A stretch of 64,000 nucleotides of DNA from Propionispora hippei DSM 15287 (lineage in GTDB: Bacteria; Bacillota; Negativicutes; Propionisporales; Propionisporaceae): positions 124,001 through 188,000 of the forward strand of contig NZ_FQZD01000007.1 in assembly GCF_900141835.1 (NCBI RefSeq), given 5' to 3'. A program made the position numbers and the translations under genes. Shown here one piece after another: positions 1 through 7,385 of the stretch; the first letter of the stretch is position 1, and every line of letters starts with the position of its first letter. The notes beneath the pieces are model-generated. The model ran no database searches and was not told the DNA's origin. It saw nothing but the letters and a program-made list of their open reading frames with translations.

Positions 1-624
1 CGCTGCGATAAATTCCTTAGCTGCCGCAGTAACTTTACTATAGTCGCCGTCTTTTTTTGCAGCTTTTGTAATGAAGCTGCCGACACCTACACCTATACAG
101 CCAGCCTGAAACCATTCCTGTACGTTTTCAGGCGATACTCCGCCGGTAGGCGCAATAGCGGCTTGCGGTACGGGAGCCATAATGGCTTTAACATATTGCG
201 GTCCTAGATTATCTGCAGGGAACAGTTTTACGATGTCAGCTCCGGCTTCCAACGTATCTATGATTTCCTTCGGGGTCATAGCTCCGCTGACAGTAACAGC
301 CTGATAGCGGTTAGCCACCTTAATCATTTCAGGATTTAACTGCGGGCTTACTAGAAGCTCCGCACCGGCCAAAATGGCTGCTCTGGCAGTTTCACCGTCC
401 AAAATGCTCCCGGCACCCACTACCACCTGATCTTTATATTTCTTTGATAATAAACTGATGACTCCGAGCGCATTCGGAACCGCCATAGTAATTTCCAAGA
501 CTTTAATACCGCCTTCAATCGCAGCCTCAGCAACAGCCAGCGCGTCCTGATCGCTGTCAGTACGGATAATAAGGATGCTGCCGCTCTCATAAATCATTTT
601 TAGGTTGTTAAGTTTTCTCCACAT
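1..624 (-). CDS. eda: 2-keto-3-deoxy-6-phosphogluconate / 2-keto-4-hydroxyglutarate aldolase (3' end cut by window edge)
   Basis: Cytoplasmic class I aldolase that splits KDPG into pyruvate and glyceraldehyde-3-phosphate, and often KHG into pyruvate and glyoxylate. The 208 codons visible cover nearly the whole of a family usually about 205-215 residues long. The Schiff-base lysine is K133 in DIVKLFPAD and the catalytic glutamate is E44 in VLEIT; glycine-rich phosphate-binding segments (VVVGAGS, APTGGVSPEN) are in place. The ATG at 624 follows an AGGAGG-type site. It lies 36 bp downstream of the IclR-family gene on the same strand, so the two probably form one operon, typical of hexuronate or gluconate catabolism. 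The family assignment is firm; which ketoacid is the natural substrate is not visible. Confidence 0.93.
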   Translation of the reverse strand, partial: MWRKLNNLKMIYESGSILIIRTDSDQDALAVAEAAIEGGIKVLEITMAVPNALGVISLLSKKYKDQVVVGAGSILDGETARAAILAGAELLVSPQLNPEMIKVANRYQAVTVSGAMTPKEIIDTLEAGADIVKLFPADNLGPQYVKAIMAPVPQAAIAPTGGVSPENVQEWFQAGCIGVGVGSFITKAAKKDGDYSKVTAAAKEFIAA

Positions 625-660
625 GGAATAGTCCTCCTGAAATTTTTTTGGTTGAAAGAA

Positions 661-1449
661 TTAGTCCCGGTACAGTTTTTGGCTGCTGAACCCCAATTGG
701 CAGGACAATTTTAATGCTGTTTCAGTTACAATTTGAACTACCTTAGCCCGATGCTCTGTCGTCATATTGGAATATAGGCTGGCCACGCTGATCGAAGCTA
801 CAGGCTGATTCCAGCGATCAAAAATAGCGCAGCCAATACAGTACATCTCCAAATGATCTTCCCGGTCATCAACAGAATATCCCCGCTGGCGAATTTCCCT
901 CATATCCTGCAAAATTTCTGGGATGGTCACCTTAGAATATGGTGTTTTGCGGGGTATATCCCCATCACCTAAAATGTGCAGAATTTTATCTTCCGGAAAA
1001 GCTGCCAACAACGCCTTGCCCAAGCCGGTAGTGTGCATGTACCTGCGTGAGCCGAGCTTAGCCGTAGGACGCATGTAAGAGTAGTTTTCTGATTTGTCCA
1101 GATATACAATATTACCCTTATCCTCAATTCCTAAAAAGGCGGTTCCTCCTGACAGCTTATTCATTTCCTGTAAAAAAGGACGAGCCAGATGGGGGATTCC
1201 CATGTTTGACAAATAGCCTATTCCGGTTTCAAATGCACTCAGACCTAGTCGATAAGTTTTTAGCCGTTCATCATCGAATTCCAGAAAGCCTTTGTATAAT
1301 AGCGTCTGGATTAACTCAAATCCGCTGCTGCGCGGTATCTCTAAAGCGGAGCAAATCTCATGAAGGGTTAAAGGCGTATTGCTCTTTGAAAGTAAGACCA
1401 GAACATCAAGCGCTCTTTCCGCTGATTTGTTAACACGAATATTTACCAT
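661..1449 (-). CDS. IclR-family transcriptional regulator (KdgR-like position)
   Basis: 262 residues, normal length for IclR proteins. The N-terminal winged helix (about residues 8-65, SAERALDVLVLLSKS then LTLHEICSALEIPRSSGFEL) is followed by the IclR ligand-binding domain (about 80-255), including the conserved GLGKALLAAFPED stretch and a cysteine-containing CIGCAIFD segment. ATG at 1449 has GGAGA upstream. It is followed by the KDPG aldolase, so a sugar-acid or ketoacid inducer is likely, as for KdgR, but this is inference from context. Two imperfect palindromes of the form ATTCG-N6-CGAAT-like lie directly upstream, and a third copy lies before the divergent kinase gene, suggesting autoregulation and control of both sides. 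Confidence 0.9.
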   Translation of the reverse strand: MVNIRVNKSAERALDVLVLLSKSNTPLTLHEICSALEIPRSSGFELIQTLLYKGFLEFDDERLKTYRLGLSAFETGIGYLSNMGIPHLARPFLQEMNKLSGGTAFLGIEDKGNIVYLDKSENYSYMRPTAKLGSRRYMHTTGLGKALLAAFPEDKILHILGDGDIPRKTPYSKVTIPEILQDMREIRQRGYSVDDREDHLEMYCIGCAIFDRWNQPVASISVASLYSNMTTEHRAKVVQIVTETALKLSCQLGFSSQKLYRD

Positions 1450-1472
1450 ATAGTCTCCTTATTTACACTTAA

Positions 1473-1507
1473 ATTCGTATATGCGAATCGCATTCGTTAA
1501 TATGAAT
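1473..1507. promoter_or_regulatory. Two tandem palindromic operator-like sites for the IclR regulator
   Basis: ATTCGTATATGCGAAT (1473-1488; one mismatched pair between arms) and ATTCGTTAATATGAAT (1492-1507; weaker) start 19 bp apart, just 5' of the IclR gene. A run of TATAC/TATAG repeats at about 1514-1532 next to them probably holds the -10 region of the minus-strand promoter. A third near-identical site lies at 1699-1716. Binding is inferred from symmetry and repetition. Confidence 0.55.
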
Positions 1508-1698
1508 CTATTTATAGTATAGTATAGTATATTTTTATCAGAAACTTCAATATAATTTATGAAAATAAAAAACTGTTGAATTTTTGCATAAATCAGTATA
1601 ATCTATAAACAAATTGAATATAGATGAGCCTAAAATTTAATTTAGAGCCGGGATTTGCAGAATTGGTAATGAATATGGGATGCACATCTAATGAATTG

Positions 1699-1716
1699 AA
1701 TTTGCATATGCGAATT
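1699..1716. promoter_or_regulatory. Third operator-like palindrome, upstream of the P-loop kinase
   Basis: AATTTGCATATGCGAATT is an 18-bp palindrome with one mismatched pair, and shares ATATGCGAAT with the site at 1473-1488. It ends directly before the GAGGGGGA ribosome binding site of the gene starting at 1733, where a bound repressor could block transcription or translation initiation. It suggests the kinase belongs to the same regulon as the aldolase. Confidence 0.5.
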
Positions 1717-1732
1717 AGAGGGGGATTTGTTT

Positions 1733-2326
1733 ATGGAACCAATAGCAATTTTTCTAATTGGTGCCGCTGCATCAGGAAAGTCAACGATTGCAAGGAAAGT
1801 AGCAGAAAGATATAATTTTTGCTACTTAGATAAAGATATTCTGTGTAACCATTTTACCGGTTTACTGCTTCAGGCTAAGGGATATTCTCCGCATGACCGT
1901 GATGGGTGCGCATATTATACGGAAGTAGTGAGGGAGATAGAATATCAAACATTGCTGAATATTGCCGATGATAACTTACGTCTTGGCCGCTCAGTAATTC
2001 TTGACGCACCTTTTGGCGCTTATTTTTCTAATCAGGATTATATTAGTCAATTAAAACAACACTGTAACTGGGAAAAAGTAAAACCTATCGTTTTACAGAT
2101 TACTATTGATTATTCGGTATTGAAAAAAAGGATGCAATTGCGTGCTTTAGAACGTGATGTCTGGAAATTTGCCAATTGGAATACTTATATCGAAAGTATT
2201 GAGAAAAACCAATGTAAGTGGACTAATGTAGAAATTATTCAATTTGATAATAGCCATGAAGTCGTAGAATTAGAGAGGCTTTCTCAGTTATTTCACGCCT
2301 TACAATTAGACGTAACCGATTTATAA
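1733..2326 (+). CDS. P-loop small-molecule kinase-like protein
   Basis: 197 residues from the ATG at 1733, chosen over the in-frame TTG at 1727 because the GAGGGGGA site sits 7 bases before it. Walker A is GAAASGKST (residues 10-18). Mid-protein DKDILCNHF and VILDAPFGAYF and a lid-like arginine-rich stretch (KKRMQLRALERD) resemble the gluconate kinase / zeta-toxin-like group of P-loop phosphotransferases. The substrate cannot be read from sequence. The shared palindromic operator and the facing KDPG aldolase operon make a sugar or sugar-acid phosphorylation role plausible (inference). A toxin or nucleotide kinase role remains possible. No antitoxin partner is visible. Confidence 0.7.
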   Translation: MEPIAIFLIGAAASGKSTIARKVAERYNFCYLDKDILCNHFTGLLLQAKGYSPHDRDGCAYYTEVVREIEYQTLLNIADDNLRLGRSVILDAPFGAYFSNQDYISQLKQHCNWEKVKPIVLQITIDYSVLKKRMQLRALERDVWKFANWNTYIESIEKNQCKWTNVEIIQFDNSHEVVELERLSQLFHALQLDVTDL

Positions 2327-2394
2327 AGGCTTATTTTACACGTGATAGTGTCTGTAATAATTGGGCGGTTATAAATCAATATAGAATTTTACTG

Positions 2395-2423
2395 AATCTC
2401 CGGCTTTGGCTGGGGATTTTTTT
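2395..2423 (+). terminator. Intrinsic terminator after the P-loop kinase
   Basis: AATCTCCGGC (2395-2404), loop TTTG, then GCTGGGGATT (2409-2418) pair with two G-U wobbles, followed by a T run to 2423. Confidence 0.7.
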
Positions 2424-2900
2424 ATACAATCCAGACCGGGTGAAACTGAAGCAGCGGGCTGGAGATTGTATAGTATTGGCCAAGGATAGCGAACTGACAG
2501 CCATTTATTAAAGATTTCTACTGTTTTAATATGTAAGCAAACGCTAAAACACAGGGCTTGTTATCTGAAACACTAATAGACATAAGCTGGCATAATATCT
2601 AAAACTGTAAAAGAATAACAGTCCATAGTGTTTGGCATGATTATTGCTTAATAAATGGAAAATAAACGAATTCTTAATAAATCAGAGCGTTGAAATGAAA
2701 CTTTATAAAACTAAGCGCCTGAAGGAACCTTAGTTAGCCGCCAACCCCAGCCGGCACAGTTTCCAGAGAAATCCGGTTCAGTTGCGGACTGGGCTGCAGT
2801 TATATGTTAATCCTTCCCCCAAAAACTGATGAAAGGAGTTGAACCAACTAAGGGAAAAAATGTGGGCAGTATCACGACAAATAACATGGAGGAAAAATGA
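2424..2900 (+). other. Gene-free leader region upstream of the cellulase
   Basis: About 480 bases without a convincing large gene. Visible structure: an inverted repeat AACTAAG/CTTAGTT (2709-2735) with an inner CCT/AGG pairing, GC-rich hairpin material to about 2800 and GTTG/CAAC at 2838-2848. A 14-codon reading frame (2860-2904) starts with ATG after AAGGG and its TGA overlaps the ATG of the cellulase gene. I cannot match the region to any riboswitch class I know. It may be a structured 5' leader of the cellulase transcript. Confidence 0.35.
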
Positions 2901-4787
2901 ATGAAGAACCTGCTTAACACGCTCATGATACTCGGTGTGATCTCAGTTCTGGCGTTGCTTTTGCTAGTACCCGTGTACGCAGCTCCCGATAGCGGGACAG
3001 GTGTTGAAAAAATCCATGTCGATCTAGTGGGCTACCTCCCGGATTATCCCAAGGTTGCAACGATTGTTGCCGGTAAAGGGGCAAAAGAATTTAAAGTAGT
3101 CGATGCCGTTACTAACAAGCTGATCTACAAGGGGAAACTGTCGGCCCCGCGCTTAGATATTTCCTCAGGCGATACTGTCAGACAGGCTGATTTTTCGGCG
3201 ATTACGGCGACTGGCACATATATCGTCGCTGTTGATGGTATAGGCACTTCCGACCCCTTTAAAATTGAAAATAATGTATATAATATTCCCTTTATACATA
3301 CGCTGCGGTCTTTTACTCTGGCGCGCTGCAACACGGCTGTTAATGACCCGGTCACCGGTTTGAGCTATGCCGCCAGCCATGAGAAATATAAGACTGCCAA
3401 AGTGTTCTTTACCGATGATGTCAGTACGGCCGGACAAATCCTGGATGTAAGCGGCGGCTGGTATGATGCCGGTGATTTTGGCAAGTATATCCCCACGGCC
3501 GGGGTCACGGTCGCCAATCTGTTACTGGCCTATGAACAGCATCCGGAAAAGTTTACAAAAGGGCAAATGTTTTTCCCGGCAGGCCTGTCAACCGTTGACC
3601 CATCCACGGCTATGCCTGACGTATTGGCGGAAATGAAGTACGAACTGGATTGGATGTTGAAAATGCAGCGCCCCGACGGTGGTGTATATCTCAAAACCTC
3701 AGGCAAGTATTGGCCGGATTTAAAGATCAGGCCGGAAGAAGATGTACAGAACCGTTATATTTATGGCCTTTCTACCTATGGCACGGCTATTTTTGGCGCA
3801 ACCAATGCGATGGCCGCCCGCATTTATGAACCGTACGATCCTGCATATGCCCAAATCCTGTTAGACTCTGCCCAAAAAGCCTTTGCCTTCTTAGAAAGCC
3901 ACCCGGAACCGATCTTCCGGATGGACGCAAATCAGGATAACGGCTCAGGCCCTTATGAAAAAACAAAAGAGAACGGACAGCGTACCTGGCTTTCTTCTGT
4001 AAAAAAGGAGAATCCCACCTTGCCAATGCCGGCCGATGCAGAAGAACGCATCTGGATTGCGGCAGAATTGTTTAAGACTACAGGAGATAAAACCTATGAA
4101 GCCTATCTCAAGGCCACGCCTGCCGCCATCCTGACTGTCGTTCCCGATGCATTCTCCTGGATGAATACTCTTGCATTGGGACAGTGGGCTTATATAACCA
4201 ATCCAAAGGCAGATCAGGCATTACAGGCAAAGACGAGAAAAGCATTTCTCCAGTATGCAGATAACACGGTGAAACAAATTGCTGCTGACGGGTACGGCTG
4301 CTCACTGCGAAATGACGAATATACCTGGGCTTCCAATCGAATTGCTGCGGCCAAAGGCAACATGCTGCTGCTGGCTTACCAACTGCAACCCCGGCCCGAA
4401 TATGTACAGGGCGCCCTGGAGCAAATCCACTACCTGCTGGGCAGAAACACGAACGGAGTCAGTTATGTAACGGGCGCCGGGATCAGAGCACCCCAACACG
4501 TTCACAACCGCATTGCGGAAAGTACCGGCATAAAAGTTCCGGGACAGCTTGTCGGCGGTCCCAATAATTGGCCGGGCGGGGACCCGCTGCAGGCAAAGAC
4601 CGTTTCCAATGAAAAATGGCCGCCTGCCAAAGTTTATTTTGACGTAAGCGCCTCCTATTCCACCAATGAATACGCGATCGATTATACGGCGCCGGTATCC
4701 TATCTCTTAGCCTATTTTTCACAACCTGACGATAAGCTTACTGCGGAAGCTCTCAAGCTTTCCGTGCAAAACAAAACCATACGGTAA
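2901..4787 (+). CDS. Secreted glycoside hydrolase family 9 (endoglucanase/cellulase)
   Basis: 628-residue exported beta-glucanase. A signal peptide (residues 1-28, hydrophobic core ending VPVYAA) is followed by an Ig-like CelD-N module (about 38-125, IHVDLVGYLPD through GTSDPFKIEN) and a GH9 (alpha/alpha)6 catalytic domain. Signature elements: GGWYDAGDFGKY (about 184-195, the DAGD pair that activates water), LDWMLKMQRPDGG, the HVHNR segment (about 532-536) and NEYAIDYTAP (about 588, general-acid glutamate). ATG 2901 follows a GGAGG site. A secreted CBM11-like protein follows 33 bp downstream, so the pair should act together on beta-glucan outside the cell. There is no dockerin, SLH domain or carbohydrate-binding module within the enzyme itself. 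Confidence 0.93.
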   Translation: MKNLLNTLMILGVISVLALLLLVPVYAAPDSGTGVEKIHVDLVGYLPDYPKVATIVAGKGAKEFKVVDAVTNKLIYKGKLSAPRLDISSGDTVRQADFSAITATGTYIVAVDGIGTSDPFKIENNVYNIPFIHTLRSFTLARCNTAVNDPVTGLSYAASHEKYKTAKVFFTDDVSTAGQILDVSGGWYDAGDFGKYIPTAGVTVANLLLAYEQHPEKFTKGQMFFPAGLSTVDPSTAMPDVLAEMKYELDWMLKMQRPDGGVYLKTSGKYWPDLKIRPEEDVQNRYIYGLSTYGTAIFGATNAMAARIYEPYDPAYAQILLDSAQKAFAFLESHPEPIFRMDANQDNGSGPYEKTKENGQRTWLSSVKKENPTLPMPADAEERIWIAAELFKTTGDKTYEAYLKATPAAILTVVPDAFSWMNTLALGQWAYITNPKADQALQAKTRKAFLQYADNTVKQIAADGYGCSLRNDEYTWASNRIAAAKGNMLLLAYQLQPRPEYVQGALEQIHYLLGRNTNGVSYVTGAGIRAPQHVHNRIAESTGIKVPGQLVGGPNNWPGGDPLQAKTVSNEKWPPAKVYFDVSASYSTNEYAIDYTAPVSYLLAYFSQPDDKLTAEALKLSVQNKTIR

Positions 4788-4820
4788 TGCGAAACTCTAT
4801 GGGAATGAAGGAGGAAAACA

Positions 4821-5369
4821 ATGAAAAAACTGTTTATCTTCACGATGCTGCTTGTGGTGAGTCTCTTCACTACAGTATTTGCCGCCGAACCTGCGGTAAA
4901 AGGTACCGGCGATCCGGCCAGGGAATATATTAGTTATTTTGCCGGACAAAAACCCTTTTCAGACGGGGCATCGGTCATAAAGCCGGTGGTCGATGCCCAG
5001 GGTGCACTGAAAATCGAATATGTACTGCAAAAAGGCGGCTGGCTGGGCGCGACCTGTGAACAATTTTACGAAGATTGGTCGGCTTTTAGCGGGTTGCAGT
5101 TTACCATGGCCGGCGGCACCGGGAACAAAGTAAGACTGGAATTAATTGATGGCAACGGTGTCTCCTATGAAGTTATCCTTGTTGACGATTCAGCCAAAGG
5201 CAAAACGGTGACTGTCCCCTTTAGTGATTTTGCCGCAAGAACCGATTACCAGCCGGCAGGAGCGGATACAGATAAGCCTTTTTCCCTGGTTCCTGTCCGT
5301 ACCTTAAATATTTCACCGCTTAGCGGTAAAGGAACAATCTCCTTCTCCAATATGAAGCTCTATAAATAA
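4821..5369 (+). CDS. Secreted CBM11 / CIA30-like carbohydrate-binding protein
   Basis: 182 residues with a clear signal peptide (MKKLFIFTML... ending TVFAAEP) and then a single beta-sandwich-like domain. The pattern (WLGATCEQFYEDWSAFSGLQ, VRLELIDGNGVSYEV, KTVTVPFSDFAARTDYQP, RTLNISPLSG, GTISFSNMKLY) is that of CBM11 and the related CIA30 fold. No catalytic domain is attached. GGAGG precedes the ATG. It sits 33 bp after the GH9 gene and before a strong terminator, so they form a two-gene unit. A non-catalytic targeting or substrate-presenting partner for the cellulase is the likely role; ligand specificity (mixed-linkage glucan is typical of CBM11) is inferred. Confidence 0.75.
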   Translation: MKKLFIFTMLLVVSLFTTVFAAEPAVKGTGDPAREYISYFAGQKPFSDGASVIKPVVDAQGALKIEYVLQKGGWLGATCEQFYEDWSAFSGLQFTMAGGTGNKVRLELIDGNGVSYEVILVDDSAKGKTVTVPFSDFAARTDYQPAGADTDKPFSLVPVRTLNISPLSGKGTISFSNMKLYK

Positions 5370-5385
5370 CCCATACCTCTACCCG

Positions 5386-5423
5386 GCAAAAGGATATCAC
5401 CGATGATGGTGATATCCTTTTGC
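5386..5423 (+). terminator. Strong intrinsic terminator ending the GH9-CBM operon
   Basis: Perfect 16-bp stem GCAAAAGGATATCACC / GGTGATATCCTTTTGC with loop GATGAT; the A-rich and T-rich stem ends could let it act in both directions. Confidence 0.85.
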
Positions 5424-5592
5424 TCATTAAGCAGGATGCGCGTAACCGGTCGCGCTGCTAGGTAGACGCGGAATAAACCGGCAAACTATAGGGTTTTGTT
5501 TTTGGCAATATTAAAGAGAAAATAAGGAAATATATCTGTGAATATAGCAATCTTGCATGTAAAATGAATTTATGGGAGAGGAGTAGATAAGC

Positions 5593-5970
5593 ATGAGATT
5601 AAGGGAATTCAACATCCAAAAGTATTTTGCTTCATGGCTTACTAACGATCCAGGCAATTTAGGACATATACTTGCCGAAGATGTTTATTATAGTGAATGT
5701 TATGGTCCGGAATATCAGGGGCTTCAACAAGTATTGAAATGGTTTCATGACTGGAATAAAAGAGGGACCGTGCTGGAATGGCAAATAAAACAATGCATTC
5801 ATGAAGGAAACTATACCGTGGTAGAGTGGTATTTCGAGTGCGAATTTGACGGAGTCTGTGATGAATTTGACGGTGTTTCCATAGTATTGTTTAACTCCTG
5901 TGGAAAAATTGTTTCTCTAAAAGAGTTTCAGTCCAAATCAAAGCATTATCAACCCTATGGTGAATGCTAA
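5593..5970 (+). CDS. SnoaL-like / NTF2-fold protein
   Basis: 125 residues. The compact alpha+beta pattern (FNIQKYFASWLTND, ILAEDVYYSECYG, VLKWFHDWNKRGTVLEW, YTVVEWYFECEFDG, IVSLKEFQSK) is that of the NTF2-like superfamily, SnoaL-like polyketide cyclase group. Members are often small ligand-binding proteins or isomerases of unknown substrate. GGGAGAGGAG precedes the ATG by a good distance. A frameshifted relic of its 3' two-thirds lies at 14493-14735, showing that this locus was duplicated. Function cannot be assigned. Confidence 0.75.
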   Translation: MRLREFNIQKYFASWLTNDPGNLGHILAEDVYYSECYGPEYQGLQQVLKWFHDWNKRGTVLEWQIKQCIHEGNYTVVEWYFECEFDGVCDEFDGVSIVLFNSCGKIVSLKEFQSKSKHYQPYGEC

Positions 5971-6201
5971 AGGACCCGGTGACTGCTCCAATGGCTGTAT
6001 GCCGGAGTATGAATATACTTGCCGGGTATACTGGTTATATGAAACTGTGTTTGTTAGCCGCAAAACTTACTTTCCTTTTGGGTACTATAATACTAAAAAG
6101 TGCGTTCTTGCTAAAATGAGCTATAGTTACTAAAATAATAGCAGAGTTTGGATTTTGCAGGTGGATAAATCCAAAACTTTTAATGAAGGGGACTACTGCG
6201 G

Positions 6202-6762
6202 ATGAAGAAAAACATTGGCTCCGTGATTGGATTATACCCCACACCGGCGACAGTGGTTGGAACCGTGGTTGAGGGCAGAGTAAACTGGCTGAACATTGCC
6301 CATATTGGCCTCATCGGAATAGACCGTGTTATGATCAGCAGCCGGAAGGAGCATTACAGCAACCGGGGCATCAAGGAGAATAAAACCGTATCCATCAATC
6401 TGGTGAACGAAGCTATGCTGGTCGAGGCCGATTATGTCGGTACTGCGACGGGAAGCAAGACGGATAAATCAAAGGTGTTTGCCTATCATATGGGTGAATT
6501 AAAAAATGCGCCGCTCATTGATAAAGCCTATCTCTCGATGGAATGTGAAGTGGTGGATGTCTATGATCATGGCATCTATGATAATTTCATTTTGAAGGTA
6601 GTGAATACCTATGTGGAAGAAGACATGCTGGATGAGGCGGGCAAGATTAATTATGAAAAAATCAGACCGGTTTTATTTGAGATGCCAACGAGGAGTTACT
6701 TGAAGACCGGTGATGTCATAGCGAAATGCTGGAGTGCGGGAAAGGATTATAAGGATGCCTGA
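6202..6762 (+). CDS. Flavin reductase family protein (FMN-binding split barrel, flavoredoxin-like)
   Basis: 186 residues, usual size for flavoredoxin-like proteins of anaerobes. The segment LYPTPATVVGTVVEGRVNW and the ISSRKEHYSNRGIKENKTVSIN stretch correspond to the FMN-binding split-barrel core; the tail (IRPVLFEMPTRSYLKTGDVIAKCWSAGKDY) is typical of the group. It probably carries FMN and shuttles electrons between low-potential partners in the cytoplasm. AAGGGG lies upstream of the ATG. It is about 110 bp before the tautomerase gene with no terminator between, so the two are likely co-transcribed. Confidence 0.85.
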   Translation: MKKNIGSVIGLYPTPATVVGTVVEGRVNWLNIAHIGLIGIDRVMISSRKEHYSNRGIKENKTVSINLVNEAMLVEADYVGTATGSKTDKSKVFAYHMGELKNAPLIDKAYLSMECEVVDVYDHGIYDNFILKVVNTYVEEDMLDEAGKINYEKIRPVLFEMPTRSYLKTGDVIAKCWSAGKDYKDA

Positions 6763-6874
6763 CTTAGGATTTCCAGCGTTGCGGAAAGGAGATGGAAAAG
6801 CCAAGCTGGATGTGGCGGCTATATTTCTGGAATTAAAAGAAAAAAATAACTAATAATAAAAAGGAGAGATTAGC

Positions 6875-7057
6875 ATGCCGGTTATTACCTTAGAAGCATC
6901 AAAAATGAGCAGGGAACAGAAGGCCAAGTTAGTACAGGAGTTTACCGAATCAACCTTGAACATCCTGAATGTACCGAAACAGAGTATTACCGTTTTGATA
7001 AAAGAAAACGAGAAAGACAATATCGGTGTCGCCGGACAGCTTTTATCTGATAGATAA
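6875..7057 (+). CDS. 4-oxalocrotonate tautomerase family protein
   Basis: 60 residues, the canonical length of this family, which forms hexamers with the N-terminal proline exposed after removal of the initiator Met as catalytic base. Here the sequence begins MPVITLEASK, followed by the amphipathic helix (SREQKAKLVQEFTESTLNIL) and QSITVLIKENEKDNIGVAGQ. AAGGAG precedes the ATG. It catalyses keto-enol tautomerisation of some alpha-ketoacid-like compound; the substrate is not evident. A long terminator follows. Confidence 0.9.
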   Translation: MPVITLEASKMSREQKAKLVQEFTESTLNILNVPKQSITVLIKENEKDNIGVAGQLLSDR

Positions 7058-7117
7058 AAGCGGGAAGTCCTGCCGTTAGCCTCAAAGAATCCTATACAGA
7101 GCTTGCCTTGAGCAAGC

Positions 7118-7300
7118 TATAGCCGGATAAAAAAGTCAGGCGGTCAAATCAGAAAATGGTTTGACTGCCTGACTTTTTTCGTCATGGGGTAGCAATGAAT
7201 ATTTTGTAAGTTTTGGTTATTTCAGGGCCGAAACTGCAGGACTATGGTTCTGAACTGGAGAATTGGTAGAATATTCATAGGGAATTCAAAGATAATGCTT
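7118..7300. repeat. Direct repeat copy A flanking the accessory cassette (includes a terminator)
   Basis: About 180 bases that recur, clearly diverged but alignable end to end, at 14768-14950. Shared stretches include TTTGACTGCCTG, TTTTTGGTTATTT versus GTTTTGGTTATTT, CTGCAGGACTATGG, GAATTGGTA and AATTCAAAGATAA. Both copies have the same orientation and bracket the genes at 7386-14171. The rest of the gap to 7385 holds only the ribosome binding site of the next gene. Confidence 0.8.
7129..7179 (+). terminator. Intrinsic terminator after the tautomerase gene
   Basis: AAAAAAGTCAGGCGGTCAAA (7129-7148) pairs with TTTGACTGCCTGACTTTTTT (7160-7179), one mismatch, ending in a T run. Long A/T tracts on both sides suggest bidirectional function. 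Confidence 0.85.
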
Positions 7301-7385
7301 CTATAAAACTCGAAAGGCTATTAAATTTTAAGTTTATTGTGGCTTTTACAGCAAAGTGAAATACATGCCGTGAGGAGGACTACGT

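Noticed and set aside
1624-1815. Short plus-strand reading frame before the P-loop kinase
   Set aside because: It has no ribosome binding site, runs through the operator and overlaps the well-supported kinase in another frame.
2424-2900. Known riboswitch upstream of the cellulase (c-di-GMP, cobalamin or c-di-AMP class)
   Set aside because: I looked for the conserved cores of these classes and did not find them; only generic hairpins remain.
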